The notes under the pieces were generated by a model. The model had not been told where the DNA came from. It did no database searches and worked only from the letters and a program-made list of their open reading frames with translations. Shown piece by piece: positions 16,990 to 24,744 of a stretch of 64,000 nucleotides of DNA. Each line of letters opens with the position of its first letter. Position 1 is the first letter of the stretch. Source of the DNA: Pleomorphomonas oryzae DSM 16300 (GTDB lineage: Bacteria > Pseudomonadota > Alphaproteobacteria > Rhizobiales > Pleomorphomonadaceae); assembly GCF_000422965.1 (NCBI RefSeq), contig NZ_AUHB01000010.1, forward strand, positions 119,915 through 183,914, written 5' to 3'. Position numbers and translations under genes: made by a program.

Positions 16990-17898
16990 ATGCTTCAATC
17001 GGGTTTTGCCAAATACTTGCGGGACGGCAAGGGCTTCGAAGGCACGCTGATCGTCGCCGCCGTGCTCTACCTCCTGGTCTTCGCGGCCTTTCCCCTCATC
17101 TACACCGTGGTCATGTCCTTCCAGGAAGTCGACATGTTCACGCTCGGCACGCTCGTCCGTCCCTTCGCCGGCTTGCAGAACTACACCGACCTGTTCCATC
17201 GGCCCGAATTCGCGCCGATCGTCTGGAACACCGTGATCTTCGTGACGCTGTCCATTGCCTTCCAGCTGACCATCGGTTTCGCGCTGGCCTTGTTTTTCCT
17301 GCAGGATTTTCCGGGCTCCACCTATGTCCGCGGCCTGTTCCTGGCCGGTTGGATCCTGCCGGCCCTGGTGGTCGGCGCCGTCTGGCGCTGGATCTTCGCC
17401 GGCGACTTCGGAGTCCTCAACTACGCCCTCCAGAGCCTGGGGCTGATCGACGGGCAGATCTACTGGCTGTCGGACCCCGCCTATGCGCTCTACTCGGTGA
17501 TCATCGCCAACATCTGGCTCGGCATTCCCTTCAACATGATCCTGCTGTCGGTCGGCCTCGCCGGCATCCCCGGCGACGTCTACGAGGCGGCCGAGATGGA
17601 CGGCGCCAACGTATTCCAGCGTTTCCTGACCATCACCCTGCCGATGATGGGGCCGACGCTCGGCGCGGTGATCGCGCTCGGCGTCATCTTCACCTTGCAG
17701 CAGTTCGACCTCGTCGCCGCGCTCACCCAGGGCGGCCCGGCCAACGCCTCTAACGTCGCGCAATACTGGTCCTGGCAGATGTCGTTCCAGACCTATGAGA
17801 TCTCCGGCGGCGCCACCGTCGCCACCATGATGATCGCATTGGTGATCGTCGTCGCCGTCATCTATGTGCGCTCGGTGCAGCGCGAACAGTCGTTCTGA
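16990..17898 (+). CDS. Carbohydrate ABC transporter permease, MalF/UgpA-like
   Basis: 302 residues, six predicted transmembrane helices beginning with GTLIVAAVLYLLVFAAFPLIY. The cytoplasmic EAA loop that docks on the ATPase is clear: YEAAEMDGANVFQRFLTITLP around residue 198. The ATG at 16990 is preferred since upstream in-frame codons encode no membrane-protein-like sequence. The 115-base gap after the binding-protein gene is larger than others in this operon and may hold an mRNA-processing or attenuation site, though no strong hairpin was seen. Confidence 0.9.
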   Translation: MLQSGFAKYLRDGKGFEGTLIVAAVLYLLVFAAFPLIYTVVMSFQEVDMFTLGTLVRPFAGLQNYTDLFHRPEFAPIVWNTVIFVTLSIAFQLTIGFALALFFLQDFPGSTYVRGLFLAGWILPALVVGAVWRWIFAGDFGVLNYALQSLGLIDGQIYWLSDPAYALYSVIIANIWLGIPFNMILLSVGLAGIPGDVYEAAEMDGANVFQRFLTITLPMMGPTLGAVIALGVIFTLQQFDLVAALTQGGPANASNVAQYWSWQMSFQTYEISGGATVATMMIALVIVVAVIYVRSVQREQSF

Positions 17899-17911
17899 GC
17901 GGGAGGCGACG

Positions 17912-18724
17912 ATGAAAAGATACCTGCTCCTGGCGCTCGCCCTGCTGTTCGCCGCCATCTACCTGTTCCCGGTCTACTGGATGTATGCGACGGCGCTGAA
18001 GACCTCCGGCAGCATCTTCAAATATCCGCCGGAACTCTGGCCCTCCGAGCCGCTGGTCCAGGTGTCGCGGGTCTTCGCCGAGCACGACATCGGCCGCTAT
18101 CTCTGGAACTCGCTGCTGGTGGCGAGCGGCATCACCGCCATCACTATGCTCTTGGGCACCGGCGCCGCCTATGCGCTGGCCAATGCCCGTGGCACCAAGG
18201 CCAACATCGCGCTGTTTCTGGTGATCGTGCTGCAGGTGCTGCCGCCGTCGCTGATGGTGACGCCGCTGTTCGTCGCCTTCAACCACGTCGGCTTGCTCGA
18301 CTACCCCCGCACCGCCGTGGTGCTGGCCACCGCCGCCAAGACGCTGGCCTTCTACATCGTGCTCTGCCGCGCCACCTTCACCCAGGTGCCGCGCGAGCTG
18401 AAGGACGCGGCGCTGGTCGACGGCAACTCCCACCTCGGCGCCTTCTTCCTGATCATCCTGCCGCTCGCCCGCAACGGCATTCTGATCACCTCGGTGCTGG
18501 TGTTCCTGCAGTCCTTCGGCGAATACGTCTACTCGCGCTCATTCATCGCCACGCGCGAACTCCAGACCGCCACCGTCAATCTCGCCACCTATCTCAGCGC
18601 CAACTCGGCCGACTGGGTGGGCCTGATGAACTACGCCGGCATCTATGTCGCGCCCATCCTGATCGTCTTCATCCTGCTGCAGCGGCAGATCGTCACCGGC
18701 CTTACCTCCGGCGCGCTGAAATGA
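17912..18724 (+). CDS. Carbohydrate ABC transporter permease, MalG/UgpE-like
   Basis: 270 residues with six predicted helices. The first is LLLALALLFAAIYLFPVYWM, followed by the usual TALKTSGSIF periplasmic segment. The EAA loop reads KDAALVDGNSHLGAFFLIILPL. GGGAGG precedes the ATG at 17912. It lies 13 bases after the first permease, and its stop overlaps the ATPase start (ATGA). It forms the heterodimeric channel with the upstream permease. Confidence 0.9.
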   Translation: MKRYLLLALALLFAAIYLFPVYWMYATALKTSGSIFKYPPELWPSEPLVQVSRVFAEHDIGRYLWNSLLVASGITAITMLLGTGAAYALANARGTKANIALFLVIVLQVLPPSLMVTPLFVAFNHVGLLDYPRTAVVLATAAKTLAFYIVLCRATFTQVPRELKDAALVDGNSHLGAFFLIILPLARNGILITSVLVFLQSFGEYVYSRSFIATRELQTATVNLATYLSANSADWVGLMNYAGIYVAPILIVFILLQRQIVTGLTSGALK

Positions 18725-19800
18725 ACGTGGATCACCCGTCGATGAACCAGATCGAAATCGAGCATCTCAACAAGAACTACGGATCGCTGCAGGTGCTGCA
18801 CGACATCAGCCTCGACATTCCCATCGGCGCCTTCGTCGCCTTGGTCGGCCCGTCCGGCTGCGGCAAGTCGACGCTGCTCCGCACCATCGCCGGCCTGGAG
18901 ACCATCACCTCCGGCACCATCAAGGTGGCCGGCGAAGTGGTCAACGACAAGGCGCCGCGCGAACGCGACCTCGCCATGGTCTTCCAGTCCTACGCGCTCT
19001 ATCCGCACATGACGGTGGAGCAGAACATGTCCTACTCGCTGCGCCTGCGTCGCCGCCCCAAGGCGGAGATCGACCAGCGCGTCGGCGAAGCCGCGAAGAT
19101 TCTCGGGCTGGAAAAGCTGCTGAAGCGGCGGCCGAAGCAGCTCTCCGGCGGCCAGCGCCAGCGCGTCGCCATGGGGCGGGCCATCGTCCGCAATCCCAAG
19201 GTGTTCCTGTTCGACGAGCCACTTTCCAACCTCGACGCCGCCCTGCGCGTGCAGATGCGCAGTGAGATCCGCAAGCTGCACAAGAACCTCGGCGCCACCT
19301 CGGTTTACGTCACCCACGACCAGATCGAGGCGATGACCATGGCCGACCTGATCGTCGTGCTGCACGACGGCCGCATCGAGCAGATCGGTAAGCCGCTCGA
19401 CCTCTACCGCCGCCCGGCCAACCGCTTCGTCGCCGGATTCATCGGCTCGCCGGCCATGAACTTCGTGCCCGCTGAAATCACGGCCGACGGCCGGGCGATC
19501 GCCCTCGGCGCCGGTGCGCTGCTGAAAATCCCCCGAGCGCAGGAGCCGGGTCGCAAGGTGCTGGCCGGCCTCCGGCCCGAACACCTCCGCCTCGACGGCA
19601 GCGGCGAGCGGCTTGCCGCCACCGTGGATATCGTCGAAGGCACGGGATCCATGACCTTCATCGAGGCGAAGGTTGGCAGCGAACTCGTCAACATCGCCTA
19701 TGCCGGCACCTATGAGACCGAGGCCGGCGCGCCGCTGACGCTCGGTATCGCCAGCGAGGACATCTACCTGTTCGATCCGGAAACCGGCCGCGCGCTTTAG
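18721..19800 (+). CDS. Carbohydrate ABC transporter ATPase, UgpC/MalK-like
   Basis: 359 residues. Walker A GPSGCGKST (about 43-51), Q-loop VFQSYALYPHMTV, signature LSGGQRQRVAMGRA, Walker B VFLFDEPLSNLDA and the H-loop THDQIEAM are all intact. The C-terminal third is an OB-type TOBE domain (LRPEHLRL) that in MalK homologues contacts regulators and sets ring geometry. It energises the two permeases encoded upstream. Translation is coupled to the second permease by an ATGA overlap. A hairpin-rich repeat follows before the GH31 gene. Confidence 0.93.
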   Translation: MNVDHPSMNQIEIEHLNKNYGSLQVLHDISLDIPIGAFVALVGPSGCGKSTLLRTIAGLETITSGTIKVAGEVVNDKAPRERDLAMVFQSYALYPHMTVEQNMSYSLRLRRRPKAEIDQRVGEAAKILGLEKLLKRRPKQLSGGQRQRVAMGRAIVRNPKVFLFDEPLSNLDAALRVQMRSEIRKLHKNLGATSVYVTHDQIEAMTMADLIVVLHDGRIEQIGKPLDLYRRPANRFVAGFIGSPAMNFVPAEITADGRAIALGAGALLKIPRAQEPGRKVLAGLRPEHLRLDGSGERLAATVDIVEGTGSMTFIEAKVGSELVNIAYAGTYETEAGAPLTLGIASEDIYLFDPETGRAL

Positions 19801-19801
19801 G

Positions 19802-19908
19802 GCATCATCCGACCGGAGTGAAACGAGGATCGATAAGATGATGCTTACTAAACAAAGGCCTAGAGCGCCGATCTGATTCTTTCAGATCGAACAGCGCCCT
19901 AGCGCTGT
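19802..19908. repeat. Cluster of three short hairpins inside the operon
   Basis: GCATCATC/GATGATGC (19802-19809 and 19837-19844), GATCTGA/TCAGATC with a five-base loop (19870-19888) and ACAGCG/CGCTGT (19891-19908) follow each other between the ATPase and GH31 genes. The motifs resemble common Rhizobiales intergenic palindromes. They may lower downstream expression or protect the upstream message (inference). Confidence 0.6.
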
Positions 19909-19970
19909 GGGCCTCCCAGAACTGAATGACCGGGGCGGTCCGACCGCCTCGCGGGAAAAGGACTTTTGCC

Positions 19971-22016
19971 TTGGAAACTCTGTCGATTGAGCGCGATGCG
20001 CTGTGCTGGTCCTATAACGGCGCCTGGCTGAGGATCGAAGCCCACGGCAAGGATGGTCTCCGGCTGAGGTCGTCGATCTACCCAGCACGCGAGGAAAAGA
20101 CGGAGGGCGCGCTGCTGCACTCGAAGGATCATACGTCGATCATTAGTCGGCTTAAGAGCGGTATGCGCATCGAAAATGGCGCCATCGCTGCCGAGGTCGA
20201 CTTGCAGGGGCGCGTCAAGTTCTTCAACCGCCAGGGTAACCTGCTGCTCGAGGAGAAATGGCGGCAGCGCGACACGCTGACCAAATTCTGGACCATCGGC
20301 GACCACGCGGCGGAGACCATCAGCGCGCTTTGTCTGTCGGGTCGCGAGTTCAAGCCGCTGCACGGCGGCGCCTCCAGGATCACCGTCCGCTTCGAGCCCG
20401 TTCCCGGCGAACGGCTCTACGGCATGGGCCAGTACCAGCAGCCCAACCTCGACCTCGTCGGCTGCACGCTGGAGCTGGCCCAGCGCAACTCGCAGGCCAG
20501 CGTCCCCTTCGTCGTCTCTAGCCACGGCTATGGCTTTCTGTGGAACACGCCGGCCATCGGCGAAGCCTCGTTTGCCAGGAATGGCACGCGCTGGATCTCG
20601 GAAGCCGCGCAAGGCATCGACTACTGGATCACCGCCGGCGATACGCCCGCCGACATCCTGCGCAACTATGCCCAGGCGACCGGCACGGCGCCGATGATGC
20701 CGGACTTCGCGCTGGGTCTCTGGCAGAGCAAGCTGCGCTATCGCACGCAGGACGAACTCATGACGGTGGCGCGCGATTATGCGGCGCGCGGCATTCCCCT
20801 GTCGGTGATCGTCGCCGACTTCTTCCACTGGCCGGTACAGGGCGACTGGCGCTTCGACGAGCGCGAATGGCCGGACCCGGCCGCCATGGCCGCCGAGCTC
20901 AAGGCGATGGGCACCGAGCTGATGGTGTCCATCTGGCCGACCGTCGACGCACGATCGGAGAACTACGCCGAGATGGCCGAGAAGGGCTATCTGGTGAACA
21001 CCAACCGCGGCATCCCCGTCCAGTTCGATTTCCTCGGCAACAGCCGCTTCATCGACCCGACCAATCCCGCCGCCCGCGACTTCCTGTGGGGCGTCGCCCG
21101 CAAGAACTATTACGACAAGGGCATCCGGGTGTTCTGGCTGGATGAGGCGGAGCCGGAATATGCCGCCTATGATTTCGAGAATTACCGCTATCACACCGGC
21201 AATCTGCTGGAAGTCGGCAACGCCTATCCGGCCCGCTATGCTCAGGCCTTCTATGACGGGCTGAAAGCGGCCGGCGAGACGGAGATCGTCAGTCTCGTCA
21301 GATGTGCCTGGGCCGGCAGTCAGCGCTACGGCACGCTGATCTGGTCGGGCGACATCCAGAGTTCCTTCGCCTCGATGCGCAACCAGCTGAGCGCCGGGCT
21401 CAACATGGGGATGGCCGGCATCCCCTGGTGGACCACCGACATTGGCGGCTTCCATGGCGGCCACGTCGACGACCCGGCCTTCCACGAGTTGCTGGTGCGC
21501 TGGTTCCAGTGGGCGGTGTTCTCGCCGGTGCTGCGCATGCACGGCTATCGCGAACCCACCGCGCCGCCGGCCGTGCCGTTCCGCGATGGCGTTGCCCAAT
21601 GCGACAGCGGCGCCGGCAACGAACTCTGGAGCTTCGGCGACAATGTCTACACCATCCTCAGCCGCTATGCCGACCTGCGCGAGCGCCTGCGCCCCTATGT
21701 CCGTGAGCTGATGCGGGCAGCGCATGAGACTGGCGATCCGCTGATGCGCACCCTGTTCTACACCTTCCCCGGCGACGCCCGCTGCTGGGAGATCGACGAC
21801 CAGTACATGTTCGGCGACGACCTTCTGGTTGCGCCGATCCTCAAGGCCGGAGAGACCGAACGCAGCGTCTACCTGCCGGTCGGCACCGACTGGGTCGACG
21901 CCTGGACGGGCCGCGTCTTCGCCGGCGGCGAGACCATCGTCTGCCCGGCACCGCTGACGGAGATACCGGTGTTCGTCAGGAAGGGCGCCGCCGTGCTCGG
22001 TCTATTCCCTGCCTGA
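19971..22016 (+). CDS. Glycoside hydrolase family 31 (alpha-glucosidase/alpha-xylosidase)
   Basis: 681 residues from a TTG start at 19971 (AGGA eight bases upstream); an ATG at 19926 gives 15 more residues but has no ribosome site. An N-terminal beta-sandwich (to about 230) contains RLYGMGQYQQPNLDL. The (beta/alpha)8 barrel has FALGLWQSKLRY, the nucleophile Asp391 in VFWLDEAEPE and the predicted acid/base Asp461 in SGDIQSSF. PWWTTDIGGF and RMHGYREP mark the subsites. WLDEAEPE-type nucleophile loops are common in XylS-like GH31 members, so alpha-xyloside or alpha-glucoside hydrolysis are both possible. No signal peptide, hence cytosolic action on the imported sugar. Last gene of the operon. 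Confidence 0.88.
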   Translation: METLSIERDALCWSYNGAWLRIEAHGKDGLRLRSSIYPAREEKTEGALLHSKDHTSIISRLKSGMRIENGAIAAEVDLQGRVKFFNRQGNLLLEEKWRQRDTLTKFWTIGDHAAETISALCLSGREFKPLHGGASRITVRFEPVPGERLYGMGQYQQPNLDLVGCTLELAQRNSQASVPFVVSSHGYGFLWNTPAIGEASFARNGTRWISEAAQGIDYWITAGDTPADILRNYAQATGTAPMMPDFALGLWQSKLRYRTQDELMTVARDYAARGIPLSVIVADFFHWPVQGDWRFDEREWPDPAAMAAELKAMGTELMVSIWPTVDARSENYAEMAEKGYLVNTNRGIPVQFDFLGNSRFIDPTNPAARDFLWGVARKNYYDKGIRVFWLDEAEPEYAAYDFENYRYHTGNLLEVGNAYPARYAQAFYDGLKAAGETEIVSLVRCAWAGSQRYGTLIWSGDIQSSFASMRNQLSAGLNMGMAGIPWWTTDIGGFHGGHVDDPAFHELLVRWFQWAVFSPVLRMHGYREPTAPPAVPFRDGVAQCDSGAGNELWSFGDNVYTILSRYADLRERLRPYVRELMRAAHETGDPLMRTLFYTFPGDARCWEIDDQYMFGDDLLVAPILKAGETERSVYLPVGTDWVDAWTGRVFAGGETIVCPAPLTEIPVFVRKGAAVLGLFPA

Positions 22017-22036
22017 GTGGCGGCCAATGGTACTGC

Positions 22037-22936
22037 TCAAAGCGGAAGGGTGCGGCGCACCGGCCACGTCATGGCGAGGACGCCGGCCAGGACACAGATC
22101 AGTCCGATCGACGCCGTCCAGGAAAGCTTTTCGCCCAGGAACAGTGTGCCGATCGCCACGCCGATCGGCACACGCAGATAGGCCTGTGCCGTGGTGCCGA
22201 CCGAGCCGAGCGTTTGGATGAGCCGGAAATAGATCACGAAGGCCAGCGCGGTGGAAAAGACAGACAGGGCGGCGAGTGCGAACAGGGATGCGGCGCTCGG
22301 TGCCAATGTCCAGGGATGATCGACGACAAGGCTCGTCGGAACGAGGATCACGGCGCCCGAGATCAGCGATCCGGCCGCCGGCACCATGGGATCGAGCCCC
22401 CTAAAGGTCTTGCCGAAGATGGCGGCACCGGCATAGCAGATGGTGGCCGCGACGATGGCAAGTTGTGCCCAGACTTCGTCTCCGAGGCCGCCGAGCGCCT
22501 GGACGCCGACGATCAGACACGTCCCGACCAGCCCGGCAGCGACACCGAACAGCCGACGACCAGTCACCGTTTCATGGTGGGTAATCAGCGCGGTCAGCAG
22601 GAACACGAAAATCGGCGCCGTCGAATTCAGGATGGTGGCAAGGCCTGCCTCGGTGGTCTGTTCAGCCCAGGCAATCAGGGTGAAAGGCACGACGGAGTTG
22701 AGGCAGGCTTGAAACAGAAAGCGCCGCCAGGTGTTGAGGTCACCCGGCAACTTCAGCCCACGCAATCGGATGATGGCAACGAGGATGGAGCCGGCGATCA
22801 GCGTCCTCAAGGCGATCAGCGTGACCGGAGGAACAGTCTCGACGCCGATCTTGATGAGGGTGTAGGAGGCGCCCCAAAGCGTCGAGAGCACCAGCAGCAG
22901 CGCCAATTCCGTCGCCATGCCTGTCTTTTTGGTCAT
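22037..22936 (-). CDS. DMT superfamily (EamA) metabolite exporter
   Basis: 299 residues with ten predicted helices arranged as two EamA repeats. The first starts LALLLVLSTLWGASYTLIKIG; the second includes LAIVAATICYAGAAIFGKTF and ends with LGEKLSWTASIGLICVLAGVLAM. Conserved family phrases are RTLIAGSIL, AEQTTEAGLATILNSTAPIF and AYLRVPIGVAIGTLFLGE. The start at 22936 (AGG spaced six bases) is a choice among several in-frame candidates up to 22969. Substrate unknown. It converges on the GH31 gene with a 20-base gap. Confidence 0.85.
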   Translation of the reverse strand: MTKKTGMATELALLLVLSTLWGASYTLIKIGVETVPPVTLIALRTLIAGSILVAIIRLRGLKLPGDLNTWRRFLFQACLNSVVPFTLIAWAEQTTEAGLATILNSTAPIFVFLLTALITHHETVTGRRLFGVAAGLVGTCLIVGVQALGGLGDEVWAQLAIVAATICYAGAAIFGKTFRGLDPMVPAAGSLISGAVILVPTSLVVDHPWTLAPSAASLFALAALSVFSTALAFVIYFRLIQTLGSVGTTAQAYLRVPIGVAIGTLFLGEKLSWTASIGLICVLAGVLAMTWPVRRTLPL

Positions 22937-23069
22937 CCGATGCCTGCTTTTGTTCGGGCTCTCGCTCATTGCTAGCGCTTCCCGAGCACCGGATGCTTCG
23001 ATGCGGGTCGAACCGTTGATAGCCGAGGCAACCTCCTCCGCAGCGGCCGTCAGGCCCGGCAACAGCCCC

Positions 23070-23711
23070 TCACCTCACCGGCGGCAGCACCACCTTGTCG
23101 GCGCGGCAGGCGTGCCGGTCGACCTCGTCGCAGGCCCGGAAGCCGAGGTCGCGCGTCAGGCAGATGCGCACCTCGCGCAGGCGCCGCCCATCGCAGGTGA
23201 CGGCGACACCCTCCGGCTTCAGCCCCGGATTGGCAGCGACGAAGGCGGCCTCCACCTCGGCAGGCGACACCGTCTTGTAGCTGTCGATGTGCTGGAAGGC
23301 GGCGGGGATGCGCACCGTCTCGCGCGCCGCGCGGATCGTCTTGAGATAGTCGGCCGGCGCAAGGCCGGAACAGGCGCCGTGCTTGCGCCACTCGTGTCGA
23401 ACGAGGCCATCGGCCGGCATCAGGTCGGAGAGGCCCTGGATATCAGCCTTGCTGGGGAAAAGACTCGTCGGGCAATCCTCGGGATAGCCGCGTTCATATT
23501 GCGGCCAGAGGCCATGCACCAGGAAGCCATAGCGGCGGCCGCCCTCGCATTGTGCATCTTCCCGCTTCCCGCCCTCCGCCGCGCAATAGCTCGGCGACCA
23601 GGTGAGCGACAGCAGATAGAAATCGAAACGCCCCGGTACGTCCTCGGCCAGCGCGGCGGCCGGCCAAAGCACCAACAGCGCCAGCAGCAGCCGAACGAAG
23701 CGGCTCGTCAT
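23070..23711 (-). CDS. Ribonuclease T2 family secreted endoribonuclease
   Basis: 213 residues with a signal peptide (cleavage near AALA-ED, residue 22-23). Both active-site segments are intact: FLVHGLWPQ with His66, and HEWRKHGACS with His106, Glu107, Lys110 and His111. Six or more cysteines would form the fold's disulphides. RNase T2 enzymes cleave single-stranded RNA through 2',3'-cyclic phosphates in the periplasm or outside the cell. The start overlaps the stop of the upstream secreted 128-residue protein (ATGA), implying coupled synthesis. No cytoplasmic inhibitor gene is apparent. Confidence 0.92.
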   Translation of the reverse strand: MTSRFVRLLLALLVLWPAAALAEDVPGRFDFYLLSLTWSPSYCAAEGGKREDAQCEGGRRYGFLVHGLWPQYERGYPEDCPTSLFPSKADIQGLSDLMPADGLVRHEWRKHGACSGLAPADYLKTIRAARETVRIPAAFQHIDSYKTVSPAEVEAAFVAANPGLKPEGVAVTCDGRRLREVRICLTRDLGFRACDEVDRHACRADKVVLPPVR

Positions 23712-24094
23712 TTCAGAACCTGACAGTCGGCGCCATAGACGTAATAGGGATCATGGCCGGATAGGCAGAACTCGACGTTCCAGCCATAGCCGGCGAAGCC
23801 TTCATCGGCCGAGACCACATAGTAAAGCGCCGTCGGCCGTGCCGAGGTCAGTTCGGCGCGGGCGGCGCAGTAGCGGCGATCGATGGAGCTGAAGCCTTCG
23901 GTCACCAGCCGACGCTCACCCACCCGATCGACAGCGGCGATGGTCACACCGTCTTTCCAGGTATGCGCCTCGGCCCAAGCCTGACGACCCGACAGGGTGG
24001 AAAGCACCGAGGCGTCATCGCAAGCGGGAAGCTCGCCGGCGGCGGCCATGACGGTCGAACAGCAAAGCGCAAACAAAGCGGCGGTAAGGCGCAT
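23708..24094 (-). CDS. Small secreted cysteine-containing protein co-translated with RNase T2
   Basis: 128 residues; I do not recognise the family. A signal peptide (MRLTAALFALCCSTVMAAAG) precedes a compact domain. Its four cysteines are at LPACDD, RRYCAA, VEFCLS and GADCQV, with aromatic-rich stretches (TALYYVV, GYGWNVEF, DPYYVYG) near the C terminus. It is first in a two-gene unit with RNase T2, overlapping by four bases. Partner, chaperone or substrate-presenting roles are all possible and none is shown. Confidence 0.7.
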   Translation of the reverse strand: MRLTAALFALCCSTVMAAAGELPACDDASVLSTLSGRQAWAEAHTWKDGVTIAAVDRVGERRLVTEGFSSIDRRYCAARAELTSARPTALYYVVSADEGFAGYGWNVEFCLSGHDPYYVYGADCQVLK

Positions 24095-24299
24095 GATCGT
24101 CCTCGAATGAGCGAGAAGAGAAGCGGCAAATCAGTTCAAAACAACAGGATCGCAGCATAATCCGGCGCCCCAGCTTGTCGACCTGATTTTTGGCTGGGTC
24201 GGGCGAACCGCCAAGAGCGGTGCCCCCTGCGGTTGAAGCGGGCCGGTCCGCACGCCACCTTGTCAGGGTCGACGGTAACCAACACAGGGAAGGACGACG

Positions 24300-24722
24300 A
24301 TGAAACCACGCATTTCCATATTGACGCTGGGCGTCGAGAATCTGGAACGGGCCGTCGCCTTCTATCGCGACGGCCTGGGATTGCCCACCGAAGGCATCGT
24401 CGGCCGAGAGTTCGAGCATGGGGCCGTCGCCTTTTTCGATCTGCAATCGCAATTGAAGCTGGCCGTCTGGGCGCGCGACGATCTGGCCTTCGACACCGGC
24501 TTGTCAAAGACAGCTCCCTGCCCGACCGGCTTCACCATCGGCCATAACGTCGGCGACAAGGCCGAGGTGGATGAGGTGATGGACCGGGCGCGCGCGGCAG
24601 GCGCCACGATTCTCAAGCCGGCGCAGGATACCTTCTGGGGCGGCTATGCCGGCTATTTCCTCGATCCGGACGACCATGTCTGGGAGATCGTCTGGAACCC
24701 CGCCTTCATTCCCCTGGAGTGA
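24300..24722 (+). CDS. VOC (glyoxalase/bleomycin-resistance fold) family protein
   Basis: 140 residues. Two beta-alpha-beta-beta-beta modules are visible. The first has ISILTLGVENLERAVAFYRDGLGLP; the second has DRARAAGATILKPAQDTFWGGYAGYFLDPDDHVWEI-type features. The C-terminal G-Y-F-L-D-P-D-D-H-V-W-E-I-V-W is the family's usual ending with the metal-binding Glu. GGGAAGGA precedes the ATG. Substrate cannot be assigned; many relatives are of unknown function. Confidence 0.85.
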   Translation: MKPRISILTLGVENLERAVAFYRDGLGLPTEGIVGREFEHGAVAFFDLQSQLKLAVWARDDLAFDTGLSKTAPCPTGFTIGHNVGDKAEVDEVMDRARAAGATILKPAQDTFWGGYAGYFLDPDDHVWEIVWNPAFIPLE

Positions 24723-24744
24723 GCTGGTTCCGGCTTTCCGCAGG

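Noticed and set aside
19899-21725. Long open frame on the minus strand across the GH31 gene
   Set aside because: Antisense shadow of a high-GC gene: composition is rich in Arg, Gly, Ala, His and Asp, no family resemblance and no ribosome site; the plus-strand GH31 has complete catalytic motifs.
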